Positions 12,901 to 18,787 of a stretch of DNA of 64,000 nucleotides are shown here, piece after piece. The translations under genes and the position numbers were made by a program. How positions within the stretch are numbered: the stretch's first letter is position 1; each line of letters begins with the position of its first letter. The DNA comes from Pseudomonas capsici (GTDB lineage: Bacteria; Pseudomonadota; Gammaproteobacteria; Pseudomonadales; Pseudomonadaceae), in contig NZ_JAFGZD010000009.1 in assembly GCF_017165765.1 (NCBI RefSeq), positions 1 to 64,000 of the forward strand, in the 5' to 3' direction. Below the pieces are notes generated by a model. That model was not told the DNA's origin. It searched no databases and was given only the letters and a program-made list of their open reading frames with translations.

Positions 12901-14696
12901 TCCGTGACCACCATGGTCAGGGCCATGGCACTGGCGATGCGCCCGGCTTCGCTGTTATTGACCTGCGCCGCCGTCAGGCGCAAGGCCTCGGTGCTGGTCA
13001 GGCGGCCGTCCAGATGGTTGTCGAAGGCACCGGTGGTGACCGTCACGCCTTTGCCAGCAATCCGTCCGCTGCCGCTGTTGTCCAGGCTGCCGCTGTTGAG
13101 GGTCAGCGCAGCATCGCTCAGCACTTCACCGCCCTGGTTGACCACTGCGTCGGTGACGGTAAGTGTTGCAACGCCTTTACTGGTGAGGCTGCCGCCCGTG
13201 TTGGTCAGGGCGTCGGCGGTCAGGGTCAGCGTGCCTTCGCTGCGCACGACGCCCCCATTGTTGGTCACGGTGTCGGCGGTCATCGTCAGGTCAGTGGCGC
13301 TGGCGATCCGTCCGCCCTGGTTCGCGACCTGGCTGCTGGTGATGTCCACGCTGCCGCCCTGGCTCAGGATGCGCCCGGACTGACGGTTATCGAGGGTCGC
13401 GGCCGTGACCCGGGTACTGGCCTGCCCGCTCAGGGTCCCGCCCTGGTTGGTCAGGGACCGGGTGGCGGTCGCCTGCAGGGCGCGGCTGGCCACCACGCTG
13501 CCGGTGTTGGTCAGGTTGTCCGCCGAGAGCACCACATCGCCCGTGGCATTGCGACTGGTGTCGGCATTGACGCCCGCTTCGATGATCGCGGTGTTGGTCA
13601 GTTGCCCGCCGCTGGACAAGGTGACGACATCGCGCGCCGCGACATTCTGCTGAATGGCCAGATCGCCCGGCGTGGTCACCGTCAGCGAAGACCCCGCATA
13701 CAGCGGCCCGTTGGCCTCGACGCTGGCGGCCTTGACCGTGACCGCGCCGCTGGCAGCCGCCTGGGTCAGGCTCAGGTGGCCATTGGCATCGATCTGGATA
13801 TCGCCGGCGCTGGCCGCCACATTACTGGCCAGCCGCACCCCGACACCCGCCTCGGTGCCGACCAGTTTCACGGCCCCGACGTACATGCCGCCCAGCGCCG
13901 AGCTGTCGATGGCCAGTTCAGGTTTGGCGCTGCCGTCGTCTGCCAGCGCCGTGGCGCTCAGGGTCCGGGCATCGACGTCGTTACGCCCGGCGATGACGTT
14001 GAGCCTTTTCGCATGCAACTCGGCGTTAAGCTTCGCGCTGCGGGTGATGATGTCGAACTGATCGACGTTATCGGCGTTCAGCCCCAGCCCTTCGATGGCC
14101 ACGCTGCCGTTCTGGACATTGAAGTGCGTCAGGTTGCCGTTGCCGTCCAGCACCGGCTTGCCGGTGGTCAGGGTCACCTGCGGGGTGTTGAGAAAACCGC
14201 AGCCGTTGCAGGTGATGCCATAGGGGTTGGCCACGATCACCCGCGCCGCCTGCCCGGCCACTTCGGTGTAGCCCTTGAGCTGGCTGGCGTTGGCGCCCAC
14301 CACTTCGTTGAGGATGACCTGCGCCGCCACCCCGTTGTTCAGGTTCGGGTTGCCGACGATGATCCCGCCCAACTGGGTCGCGCCGGTCTGCTGGGCAATG
14401 TTGTTGAGGATCAGGCCCTGAGCGTCGACGTTGTACTGCTGGAACTGGTTGTGCGACAGCCCGCCGGCATTGGGGGTGGCAATGTTGACGATCGGCACGC
14501 CATTGCCCGCCTGCCCCAGGCCGGTGCCCGTCCCGCTGACCACTACGCCATCGGCCTGCGCCCACATCGGCTGCCAGAACATCGCATGGGCCAGGATCAG
14601 CGCAATGCCGCGTTTGGGCAGGCCGCAGAAGCGCTCACGCTCTTTCAGGGCAGCAGAAGGCTGACGGGCAAGAAAAGCCAGTTGGCGGACGTCCAT
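918..14696 (-). CDS. cdiA: CdiA contact-dependent inhibition exoprotein (filamentous haemagglutinin with HINT pretoxin and C-terminal toxin)
   Basis: The product is a 4592-residue cell-surface stick that delivers its C-terminal toxin into neighbouring cells and is exported by CdiB. In order: an extended signal peptide ending near residue 48 (WAQA); the TPS secretion domain with NPNL (~116) and NPYGITCNGCGF (~157-168); a very long array of ~20-residue FHA beta-helix repeats (~300 to 2720); a central block around 3160-3290 (SSDYLLAGLGYDP, LAQANNRLAPNGALI) that I recall from P. aeruginosa CdiA proteins; a second FHA stretch (~3290-3700); a DUF637-type hydrophobic segment (~3720-3900); a pretoxin region; a HINT domain (~4313-4462, starting CCFAAGTMV, with TPGHPF and a terminal VHN); and a ~130-residue toxin (4463-4592) that I cannot assign. 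The HINT domain stands where the VENN motif is found in other CdiA proteins. The gene is 24 bp after cdiB and overlaps cdiI. The frame is intact throughout. Confidence 0.95.
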   Translation of the reverse strand: MDVRQLAFLARQPSAALKERERFCGLPKRGIALILAHAMFWQPMWAQADGVVVSGTGTGLGQAGNGVPIVNIATPNAGGLSHNQFQQYNVDAQGLILNNIAQQTGATQLGGIIVGNPNLNNGVAAQVILNEVVGANASQLKGYTEVAGQAARVIVANPYGITCNGCGFLNTPQVTLTTGKPVLDGNGNLTHFNVQNGSVAIEGLGLNADNVDQFDIITRSAKLNAELHAKRLNVIAGRNDVDARTLSATALADDGSAKPELAIDSSALGGMYVGAVKLVGTEAGVGVRLASNVAASAGDIQIDANGHLSLTQAAASGAVTVKAASVEANGPLYAGSSLTVTTPGDLAIQQNVAARDVVTLSSGGQLTNTAIIEAGVNADTSRNATGDVVLSADNLTNTGSVVASRALQATATRSLTNQGGTLSGQASTRVTAATLDNRQSGRILSQGGSVDITSSQVANQGGRIASATDLTMTADTVTNNGGVVRSEGTLTLTADALTNTGGSLTSKGVATLTVTDAVVNQGGEVLSDAALTLNSGSLDNSGSGRIAGKGVTVTTGAFDNHLDGRLTSTEALRLTAAQVNNSEAGRIASAMALTMVVTDLDLSTAILNNAQGVVRSEGSLTLNAGTLTNTAGSLTSKGAATLTVTDALVNQGGEVLSDAGLTLNSGSLDNSRSGRIAGKGVTVTTGAFDNHLDGRLTSTEALRLTAAQVNNSETGRIASAMALTAVVTGLDQHADGRLYGNGDVSLDLSRGHLNNQDGLITAPGQLLLKNFGTVDNQRGEISSAHAFTLAATSLDNTDGTVLSDQALIVRIDQLLTNLRGLVSGKGVDLTADTLNNTLGEVSSEAALKLDVTGDLGNRQGLLSSAGATSLEARSLDNAEGQVQADEVLTVRLAQALNNQAGTLGAGLGLDLRAASLDNRLAGAVLTDGQLDVTLTGTLDNRSGGQVQAKGMLTLTSQALNNQGGRVVGQDLLTVNSDSALNRGGVIRADKLMTLLIGDLDNNQIGLSAAQKGVITGQAGLSFIGTRLNNQNGLLTAVGGMTLQADTVLNGAGRIASQSDLTATVDTVTQQGGELVAQGTLTLTGQRLDNRAGGLVGATKALKLEVDDLDNRAGEVSSQVGVELIGDALDNRDGGKVLAGTALQLLVERVINENKGLLFGQTLSLTGQRLDNAGGTLGSQQAQTLTLSAALDNRGGLLNSEAALTVKAASLDNTGGTLSSAEALKVTTDGALINQNGSITTDTTLTLVSDSLDNRQKGLLSGQGATRVTTGAFDNSQGGQLTGGDTLELIAGDVINQSAGRIASALALTASVTSLDQQGGELFSQTTLSLDLNKGQLNNQGGLINSPGALLLKNLKAVDNRGGEISSGQAFTLTAQSLDNSGGKLLGSQALTLDLVAFFKNLKGSVSATGLTIDSDSLSNDEGLISSRAGMTLTVGQALSNVKGTVIADGDLDVSAATGDNTLGQITSQKALTAVIGNLQQQGGQLSALGTLSLTGTTLNNSAQGWVGAGEALTLTVDEVDNQGGEISTQHGITLSGDTLTNSGGQILAQQALTLNVATTTNHAQGVLSGKTGLTLTGASLDNSGGVVSGLSGLVIDLSGALNNSSGAIGSEGLLSIEAGSLTNMAGSVSSAGQLTLDIAGALGNQGGELVTDDVLTLTSSGLDNLQGTVSAKGRVTIDTGDLDNSQKGRISSGERLDLTAAQLTNRDGGRIGSQQALVASVSGLDQQKGSLFSNTSLSLDVNQGLLDNQGGLITAPGTLLLKNLKTVLNQGGEISSTQAFTLTAQSLDNSGGSLLSNQLLTLRIDQALNNVKGLIAAAGVDATAASLDNTGGTLTSRNTLDLTVTGRLTNRDKGLINAAETLTITSGDLNNRGGQLLGGSALTLTSAALDTGAQGLINSQGTLTVTADSLSADSGGEVSALGSITLVLDALSLNASRLIGHAALSLDLKGADLTNRDGLISATGPLTLSRVRDVNNQGGEISSAQSFTLTARTLDNSGGQLISNALLTLQADSLLNQSGLISGWQGLDVTATSLDNRSNGTLSSRLGAVDVDLGGALLNSGNGALVSQTALTVTADRLDNRGGILSSGTAQTLTVTGLLDNSQKGLIDSGADLIVTANALDNSAGTLGTQQDFSFEGRTLDNSSGTLSSKGKITLDLLGALTNTGGQLASGGDWLLKRSSAVHNQGGQLVSQRLMTLNTGLLDTSNRGTVAANGTLLITASGQVLNNADGLIYSQNGDVTLKAASLDNTAGAVQGQNALSVEVTGAVDNQRGRLIAQNGDLSVEGASLDSRGGLLSSLKGLLTTQITGVLRNGYVPTTTQGGVIQAQRLSLTALGGFDNYGGRVSASTGEALLTTANLDNRNGGIYAKGRVRVIGNDLDNSGDNDGQIAGGQVDLQLTGALNNRLGIIESDSRLAIKAASLDNRTGQIRSLGTSDAADFQIGTLFDNRNGTVEVANSNLILNAASFLNANGKLLHAGAGTFDISTANLTQAGGNLVTRGGLTITADNWTNSSVIQAGRLTVNVGTLNQTASGQLLASSALVGTGGSWTNEGLIASDGTLELTLTGKYASNGQTTSLGRLGLSAASVELFGTGRIAGASDVQVKSGSMLFNQGRITSARDLTLNATSLTNNGTIGSAGKLDLVSQVLRNEGASSGDQSLISSGGDMRLLVGDFTNRFATVYSLGGLLVAGDAALNRSNRIDNISAVLQSSGAMGLYGTTISNRKDAFSVSEQVVSGTITYQCLNCKGRHYDFFYYVTEEIARSVQADSASSSINAGGALKVQSSLFENKHSTVSASSSIDIATDNFNNEGASTESVLRTRQFRNPDDAEGSDIWFDMVREGGVIAEYAKYNSKTQFVYLEERNNGDGGVDLAPVWSGAQDTGIANPFYRSNSGYAVPAHVLTYWLYDSWETQTNTGVAANAVIQAGGAVNIAASKNLGNGVTRQNTGYSSLALSAANTQTGSQINPNTASINAQLSPDLAQQQVNPLTLPGFSLPTGQNGLFRLSAQTSNSTAATQATGAPQNWTLGSASVSVAQREQTVSDTQARTLKFGTTGQVSTATRQLADVVRQNSGLSANASAFDSSTPVDSATRLQLTGHSTGNTGLTQVADVTQVQSQNGPVPFTPVASNDTTVQNGTTTPTAVPNTQVARVQALPGNTAPPNPHKYLIETNPVLTDLRQFMSSDYLLAGLGYDPEASAKRLGDGLYEQRLVQQAIVARTGQAFLAGQTSNEAQLKYLMNNAIASKEQLNLTIGVELSSLQVAALTHDIVWLEEHEVNGEKVLVPVLYLAQANNRLAPNGALIAGNDVTLTAGENLDNVGTLRATNNLSATAGNDLVNVGLIEAGNRLDLLAGNDLVNKAGGILYGRDVTLSATRGDVINERTVTRAVGAEGYQDFADSAARIESVNDLTIKAGRDMQNIGGTLQAGRDLSLIAGRDLNIGAAQTETSKVQGANTQSSITQLGASVSVGRDLMAISGRDINVVASDIDAKRDIAMAATENMTISSAADETHSLSRSKKLTVQTDHVKQVSADLNAGGSIALNAGQDLAVISSRITAGDNANLSAGENLSLLAAQDSDYYLYDKKKKGSFGAKKTKRDEVTDIRNVGSEITSGGDLTLESGGDQLYQVAKLTSGNDLTLESGGGITFEGVKDLHQESHTKSSSSLAWTSMKGKGRTDETLRQTEMVAQGELAIRAVEGLKIDIKQVDQQTVSQTIDAMVQADPQLAWLKEAEKRGDVDWRQVKELHDSFKYSNSSLGQGAMLAIMIIITVVTAGAGTFAAAGTAAGSAASGAATAAGFSTTTAFTIGTAAHAAAVASLTSLTSQAAISTINNKGNLGAAFKSTVSSDSLKGALISGLTAGFTAGVIDPNLSGTSKPFNNLTKGFDLSSLKDIGGFAIHAGAQGLASGAINTAINGGSLGDNLTKALVSQAGNVAAAVGFYQIGSIANENYAKAFLKNDTQGMALWAEGGMGRTALHAMMGGAISSATGGDFATGAVAAGASQAMAGVLNNAFKDIPEFREAASKIVGLTAAGLAGGDVEQAAWIAGMADQYNRQLHPAEIPLLVKQSDSFAKEANISPAEAEKRLGQALLYYTDAEWNGVLTDRGVKPDALTLKHLGIALSPLGSTYAPAGGDVPAAGADKTYTPAEVVGLITNYRNSHAAEYANPEINVINLQGGLLGDPTYAYADFYRKNLASPFDLSNAFSGQAVGMYQGGKGAVSDAALSVWALLSNPAGVSEQVANGLMGLSKDPLGSFVSIAEASQTQEAMATLYDMQGNSAASAAIRAQSAAEFALNFLPTNRAKAVAELSLGRKLGSEGPCCFAAGTMVSTPDGDRAIDTLKVGDIVWSKPERGGKPFAAAILATHVRTDQPIYRLKLKSVRQDGEVENETLLVTPGHPFYVAAQRDFVPVIDLKPGDRLQSLDDGASDNTSSEVESLELYVPEGKTYNLTVDVGHTFYVGKLKTWVHNTGPCVLPEGYFGASAPNTPRFITDSAGNTIDLDYTKGLRETNVTVTGTRGGVQYPLQGQIPDSYANLGNGHVVVYGPEGRALYDVSSSRIKVVEWNQAPNGTYFPKKGSDTKVFEGNVPQSVLESLGLK
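12507..13253 (-). repeat. 390-bp-period tandem duplication inside the cdiA FHA repeats
   Basis: Two ~357-bp copies at 12507-12863 and 12897-13253 lie exactly 390 bp apart and encode two almost identical 119-residue segments. Each runs from GVVRSEG through VNQGGEVLSDA, GRIAGKGVTVTTGAFDNHLD and GRLTSTEALRLTAAQVNNSE to the GRIASAMAL block. The period keeps the reading frame (130 codons). Most other FHA units in the protein are far more divergent, so this looks like a recent duplication or gene conversion. Confidence 0.85.
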
Positions 14697-14720
14697 GTGG
14701 GCGCTCTCGAAAAAACGGGT

Positions 14721-16421
14721 TTAGAGGAAGAAATCCATGCGCAGGTAGACCGGCGCTTCGCGCTCGATCTGGTCAGCCGGGCGCTCCAGGGAATGCGCAA
14801 AGGTCACGCTGAGCGCCACATGCTGGCCACGGGTGAAAGCTTCAAACGAGTTGCTGGACAGGCGACCGTGCGCCTCGCCGTTGTAGCGGTCATTGCGGAT
14901 CACGCCCTGGTCGTAACCGGCCGCCGCGCCATACTCGCTGAACACCGGACGCAGCCAGTCCAGGGTCACCGGGCGGGTCAGGCGTAACTCGTTGCGCCAG
15001 TAACCGCCGCTGTCGCCGGACAGAAACTGGTCCTTGTAACCGCGTACCGAGGAAGATCCGCCAAGGCTCATCCGTTGCGGACTGAACAGGACATCCTCGC
15101 TGCGCTGGCCGGTGGCCAGGCTGGTAAAGCTGAAATTCTCGCCCCAGAGCTGAAAGGGCTGCAGGTAGCTCAGAGTGCCGGTGTATTTGCGATAACGGGC
15201 ATCGGCTTCGCCGGGGCCTGGATGACCATTGTCCTGGGCATCGAAAGCGCCGATGCCCTGCTGCATGCCCAGATCGAGGTTGACGAACGCCGAACCGATC
15301 CGCCGCCCATGGTTGATGCCGAACTGGGCTTCGCTCAAGCGATTGCTGCTCAAGGCCAGCTTGCTGTCTTCGATATAATTGTTGGTGCGCAGATAGGCCA
15401 GCCCGGTATTGAGCGAAGTCTTGCTCACAGAATCGCGATGGATCACCCGCTCGATGCGTAGCTGGTGATTCTGGCTGTCACCGGTCTGCTTGAAATTGAA
15501 GCCGTTGGCCTGGGCCAGCGAGCGATACTCGCTTTCGCTGTAGGTGTAACTGAACGTCCACCAGCCCCACGGCAGGCTGTAGGCCAGCATGTGGTTTCTG
15601 GAGGTTTGCTGGTGATCGCTGATGGCATCGTGACCGCCGCGCAGACTCAACTGGTCCGCCAGGCCCAACGGGCTGTCCCATTCCAGACCGGCGTTCCACT
15701 GCTGTTTACCCGTGCTACGCTGACCTTCGTTGTTGCGCGACAGGTTCGCTCGCCAGGGTTTCTGCGGGGTGTTATTGACCAGTACATCGCTGCCACCGAC
15801 GGCTTGGCCCGGTGTCAGCTCCATCTGCGCCTTGTTGGACGGCAGGCGATTGAGCTGATCGACCATCTGCTCGATCTCGCGCAGGTTCAGCACACCGCCT
15901 GCACTGCCCGGAAAGGTCATGGCCAGCTCGCGCGGGGTCAGGCCGCTGCCCTCACCGCTGCGCAGGTTTTCCATCTTGCCCTCGACCACGAGAACTTCGA
16001 GATGGCCCTTGGACAGATCCTGTTGCGGCAGGTAGGCACGAGTCGTGACCCATCCCTTGTCGATGTAGTGATCGGTGACGGCCTTGAGAACATCGTTGAG
16101 CTGGGCAACGCCCAGACACTCCCCCAGAAAGGGCTTGAGCAAGGTTTCGCGCTCACCGGCCGACAATGAATCGGCCCCCTTGAGTTCGATGACGTCAATC
16201 CTGAAACAGCGTGTATCGACCGGAGCCTCGGGAGCTTGCGGGGCGGGCTGGGCACCGGGTAAATCCTTGAGCTCTTCCAGACGACGGCGTTGCTCTTCGA
16301 GCAGTCGGTCCTGACGGTCGCGGATCAGGTCTTGTTCACCGGGAGTCGGGGCTGCGAGGGAAGCAAGGGGAGTGACAGCGAGGAGGAGAAAAAGAGCTGT
16401 CCTTGAGGCGTAGGAGTACAC
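14721..16421 (-). CDS. cdiB: CdiB, two-partner-secretion outer-membrane transporter (FhaC/ShlB family)
   Basis: This is an Omp85-related pore of the TpsB family that recognises the TPS domain of CdiA and passes it across the outer membrane. With the start chosen here it has 566 residues: a signal peptide (SRTALFLLLAVTPLASLAA), an N-terminal helix rich in R/E/Q (DRQDRLLEEQRRRLEEL), two POTRA-like modules (CFRIDVIEL to ~residue 220) and a C-terminal beta-barrel with the conserved lid motif region SSVRGYKDQFLSGDSGGY and the final aromatic YLRMDFFL. The frame is open upstream to 16682, but a strong promoter at 16464-16492 excludes starts further upstream. The GTG at 16421 has AGGGA six bases before it and starts just before the signal peptide; an ATG at 16442 is the alternative. 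It is the first gene of the cdiBAI operon. Confidence 0.92.
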   Translation of the reverse strand: MYSYASRTALFLLLAVTPLASLAAPTPGEQDLIRDRQDRLLEEQRRRLEELKDLPGAQPAPQAPEAPVDTRCFRIDVIELKGADSLSAGERETLLKPFLGECLGVAQLNDVLKAVTDHYIDKGWVTTRAYLPQQDLSKGHLEVLVVEGKMENLRSGEGSGLTPRELAMTFPGSAGGVLNLREIEQMVDQLNRLPSNKAQMELTPGQAVGGSDVLVNNTPQKPWRANLSRNNEGQRSTGKQQWNAGLEWDSPLGLADQLSLRGGHDAISDHQQTSRNHMLAYSLPWGWWTFSYTYSESEYRSLAQANGFNFKQTGDSQNHQLRIERVIHRDSVSKTSLNTGLAYLRTNNYIEDSKLALSSNRLSEAQFGINHGRRIGSAFVNLDLGMQQGIGAFDAQDNGHPGPGEADARYRKYTGTLSYLQPFQLWGENFSFTSLATGQRSEDVLFSPQRMSLGGSSSVRGYKDQFLSGDSGGYWRNELRLTRPVTLDWLRPVFSEYGAAAGYDQGVIRNDRYNGEAHGRLSSNSFEAFTRGQHVALSVTFAHSLERPADQIEREAPVYLRMDFFL

Positions 16422-16463
16422 GGTGCGTCCCTGTAATATCATAGTGATATCAAATTCGGCGCG

Positions 16464-16492
16464 ATTGTAGACTGACATCATTATGGCGTCAA
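16464..16492 (-). promoter_or_regulatory. Likely sigma70 promoter of cdiBAI
   Basis: Read on the minus strand, a TTGACG -35 box (16492-16487) and a TACAAT -10 box (16469-16464) are separated by exactly 17 bases. The predicted transcription start, near 16457, lies 36 bases before the GTG start of cdiB and 15 before the alternative ATG. Confidence 0.7.
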
Positions 16493-16722
16493 TTTTCCGT
16501 ATCAAATATGTATCGACTTTTCTACAGACCCTTTTCGCCCTGCCCGAAGCATCCATTTCCCCGTCATTAATGACGGACGGCCAACAAATACCGCGAACCC
16601 CGCCACCCTCCCCGGCTCTACCGAATGCGGGCCTTGCCCGGCACGGAAAAGGACGGAAATCAGCAGTCGTCGAATGGCTCATACGTGCGTCTACCCATTA
16701 ACGTCACAACGAGGACGAACAC

Positions 16723-17232
16723 ATGGCTACCCCACAGGAAAACCTTGTCGATTGGCTGCGTGATGCCCATGCAATGGAGCAGCAGGCGGAAAGGATGCTC
16801 ACCGCCCAGGCAGAGCGTCTGGAGCATTACCCAAACCTCAAGAGGCGCATCGAGGAACACATCGAAGAGACACGTGGTCAGCAACAACGAATCGGTGAAT
16901 GCCTTTCCCGGTATGACGAAAGCCCTTCCACCCTGAAGGATCTGACCGGCAAGGTCATGGCGTTCGGCCAGGCAGTAAGTGGTTCGATGATGAGTGATGA
17001 GGTCGTGAAAGGTGCGATGTCCGGCTACGTGTTCGAGAACGTGGAAATCGCGGCTTACACGGTGTTGATCGAAGCGGCGAAGGTGGCGCAGGATCCGGAA
17101 ACCCAAAGGGCCTGCGAGGAAACGCTTCAGCAGGAAGAAGCCATGGCGAAGTGGCTGCTCGAGCACCTTCCCGAAATCACCGCAGCCTTTCTGGCTCGCT
17201 CCAGAAACCCCGATCTTGAAGCCAAGAAGTAA
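16723..17232 (+). CDS. Ferritin-like DUF892 protein (YciE/YciF family)
   Basis: The 169-residue, all-helical protein belongs to the DUF892 ferritin-like family (YciE/YciF type), small proteins linked to stationary-phase and osmotic or oxidative stress; their exact activity is not settled. Visible features are the N-terminal NLVDWLRDAHAMEQQAERML helix with paired acidic and His residues, EEHIEETRGQQQRI, and the later ENVEIAAYTVLIEAA and EETLQQEEAMAKWL helices. These carry E/H residues at the spacing expected for a di-metal four-helix bundle. The start has GAGGACG upstream. It is divergent from cdiB and precedes the manganese catalase on the same strand, a common stress-gene pairing. Confidence 0.85.
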   Translation: MATPQENLVDWLRDAHAMEQQAERMLTAQAERLEHYPNLKRRIEEHIEETRGQQQRIGECLSRYDESPSTLKDLTGKVMAFGQAVSGSMMSDEVVKGAMSGYVFENVEIAAYTVLIEAAKVAQDPETQRACEETLQQEEAMAKWLLEHLPEITAAFLARSRNPDLEAKK

Positions 17233-17241
17233 AGCCAAGGG

Positions 17242-17263
17242 CATAGCCGCTCAGGCGGCTATG
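17242..17263 (+). terminator. Hairpin after the DUF892 gene
   Basis: A perfect 9-bp stem (CATAGCCGC / GCGGCTATG) with a TCAG loop starts 9 bases after the stop codon. The following sequence is pyrimidine-rich but has no clear T tract, so termination is likely but not certain. Confidence 0.5.
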
Positions 17264-17452
17264 TCCCTCTCGAACACCGCCCGTTTTTCCTGAAACGCAG
17301 CTCATCCGCTCCCTTGAACTATTCATCAGATTCCGCTCATCGCAGTAAACGAATAAACAAAGAATCTTTGCTCTGCAGGCCTTCTCGAAACTTATGTCTG
17401 CGCCATTGCCCGCAGTGGCAAACGCGCAAAAACCTGAGTTGAGGAACGCACC

Positions 17453-18331
17453 ATGTTTTTACACAACAAGAGACTTCAGTACACCGTCCGTGTCGCCGAG
17501 CCCAATCCCGGCCTTGCCAATCTTCTGCTGGAACAGTTCGGCGGCGCACAGGGCGAACTGGCAGCAGCGACCCGCTACTTCACCCAGGCGCTGGCCGAAG
17601 AGGACCCAGGTCGCAAGGACCTGCTGATGGACATTGCCACGGAAGAACTGAGTCACCTTGAGGTCGTCGGCTCGATCATCGTCATGCTCAACCGGGGCGC
17701 GAAAGGACAGATGGCCGAAGGCGTGCAAGAAGAAGGGGAGCTGTATCGCAGCATCCATGGCGCAGGTAACGACTCGCACATCACCAGCGTGCTTTATGGT
17801 GGCGGTGCTCCGCTGGTCAACTCGGCGGGCGTTCCATGGACATCCGCCTACATCGACACCATCACCGAACCGACCGCCGACTTCCGTTCCAACATTGCTG
17901 CCGAGGCACGGGCCAAGATCGTTTACGAGCGGCTGCTGAATGTGGTCGACGATCCAGGCATCAAGGAAGCGCTTGGCTTTCTGATGACCCGCGAGATCGC
18001 TCACCAGAAGTCCTTCGAGAAAGCACTGCACTCGATCCAGCCAAATTTCCCGCAGGGCAAACTGCCCGGCATGCCGGAATTCACCCGCACCTACTTCAGC
18101 ATGTCCAGTGGCGAACCGAACCTTCGCGGGCCATGGAACAGTGATGAAGAGTTCGAGTATGTCGAAAATCCACAACCGGCTGTCGATGGAGGCGATGGCA
18201 CTGCATCGGTGGCGCTCGATGAAGAGGATGTCCGGACCCTGACCATGATGAAGGAACGCACCAAGTCCGACCCGGATGCCGATCCGCTCACGGCAGCGGA
18301 GCTGGGATCGGGTTTCATGTCCGATAAATGA
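17453..18331 (+). CDS. katN: Manganese catalase (KatN-like)
   Basis: Non-haem manganese catalase that converts hydrogen peroxide to water and oxygen at a dinuclear Mn centre. The 292 residues match the family length. Metal-ligand helices are recognisable: GGAQGELAAATRYFTQ (~30-45), ATEELSHLEVVG (~63-74) with the Glu-His pair, EARAKIVYERL (~151-161) and REIAHQKSF (~179-187). The C-terminal extension with YFSMSSGE and an acidic DPDADPLTAAELG tail is usual in bacterial KatN. It sits 220 bp after the DUF892 ferritin-like gene, and both probably belong to a stationary-phase or peroxide-stress set. A TTG-proximal region upstream holds no promoter I can define with confidence. Confidence 0.9.
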   Translation: MFLHNKRLQYTVRVAEPNPGLANLLLEQFGGAQGELAAATRYFTQALAEEDPGRKDLLMDIATEELSHLEVVGSIIVMLNRGAKGQMAEGVQEEGELYRSIHGAGNDSHITSVLYGGGAPLVNSAGVPWTSAYIDTITEPTADFRSNIAAEARAKIVYERLLNVVDDPGIKEALGFLMTREIAHQKSFEKALHSIQPNFPQGKLPGMPEFTRTYFSMSSGEPNLRGPWNSDEEFEYVENPQPAVDGGDGTASVALDEEDVRTLTMMKERTKSDPDADPLTAAELGSGFMSDK

Positions 18332-18408
18332 CTGCCTGCTGCACAAGGTATTCAGGAGTGCCAGCACTGGCAGCGTTTTAAATGTTCCCTCACAATCTCG
18401 CCGTCTCG

Positions 18409-18435
18409 CCAGACCTGCTTTTGTGGCAGGTCTGG
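18409..18435 (+). terminator. Strong hairpin between katN and the next gene
   Basis: A perfect 10-bp stem (CCAGACCTGC / GCAGGTCTGG) with a 7-base loop TTTTGTG lies 77 bp after the katN stop and 28 bp before the next start. No T tract follows, so it may be a processing or attenuating hairpin rather than a classic terminator. Confidence 0.45.
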
Positions 18436-18463
18436 CTACCCCATGAGTTTGAGGAAACCCGGC

Positions 18464-18757
18464 ATGAATGCACTGGAGTGGAACGAAGCCGCCCTGGCGA
18501 AATACCTCGCGACCCATCCGACCTTGCAGGATGAAATCAAGAACCTCAGCCCCGAAGAGCAGAAGCAGCAGACACAGTGGGCATTCGAGGATGAAGCCGA
18601 GTCTCTGGGTATCGAACCCTGGGAGCTGGCGTTGCAATTGATTGCCGAGTCCCCGGAACAGCTCAAGAGCATGCGCCTTGAAGCCCACGCACAGGTGGCC
18701 GAAGCCCTGGGCATGGACTGGGACGAGTATTGCGAACTGAACGAAATCGAACAGTAA
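18464..18757 (+). CDS. Small acidic hypothetical protein (possibly DUF6388)
   Basis: A 97-residue, strongly acidic, soluble helical protein with the conserved-looking tail EPWELALQLIAESPEQL and EVAEALGMDWDEYCEL-type C terminus (here QVAEALGMDWDEYCEL). It resembles small Pseudomonas proteins I associate with DUF6388, but I cannot verify this. The ATG at 18464 is chosen over one 21 bases upstream because GAGGAA sits at suitable spacing before it. It lies between the manganese catalase and a methyltransferase on the same strand. No function can be stated. Confidence 0.75.
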   Translation: MNALEWNEAALAKYLATHPTLQDEIKNLSPEEQKQQTQWAFEDEAESLGIEPWELALQLIAESPEQLKSMRLEAHAQVAEALGMDWDEYCELNEIEQ

Positions 18758-18787
18758 TCCAGAGCCTGGACAAGGAATAGAAGTGCC

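Noticed and set aside
10011..14987. 1658-residue plus-strand reading frame opposite cdiA (also 6729-9896, 1055 residues)
   Set aside because: It is antisense to an intact cdiA with clear FHA repeats. Its composition is a mirror of the repeated, stop-poor high-GC sequence, and its Gly/Ala/Gln-rich protein has no recognisable domain.
16442..16682. Longer N terminus for cdiB
   Set aside because: No ribosome-binding site, contains the promoter at 16464-16492, and reads as noise before the signal peptide.
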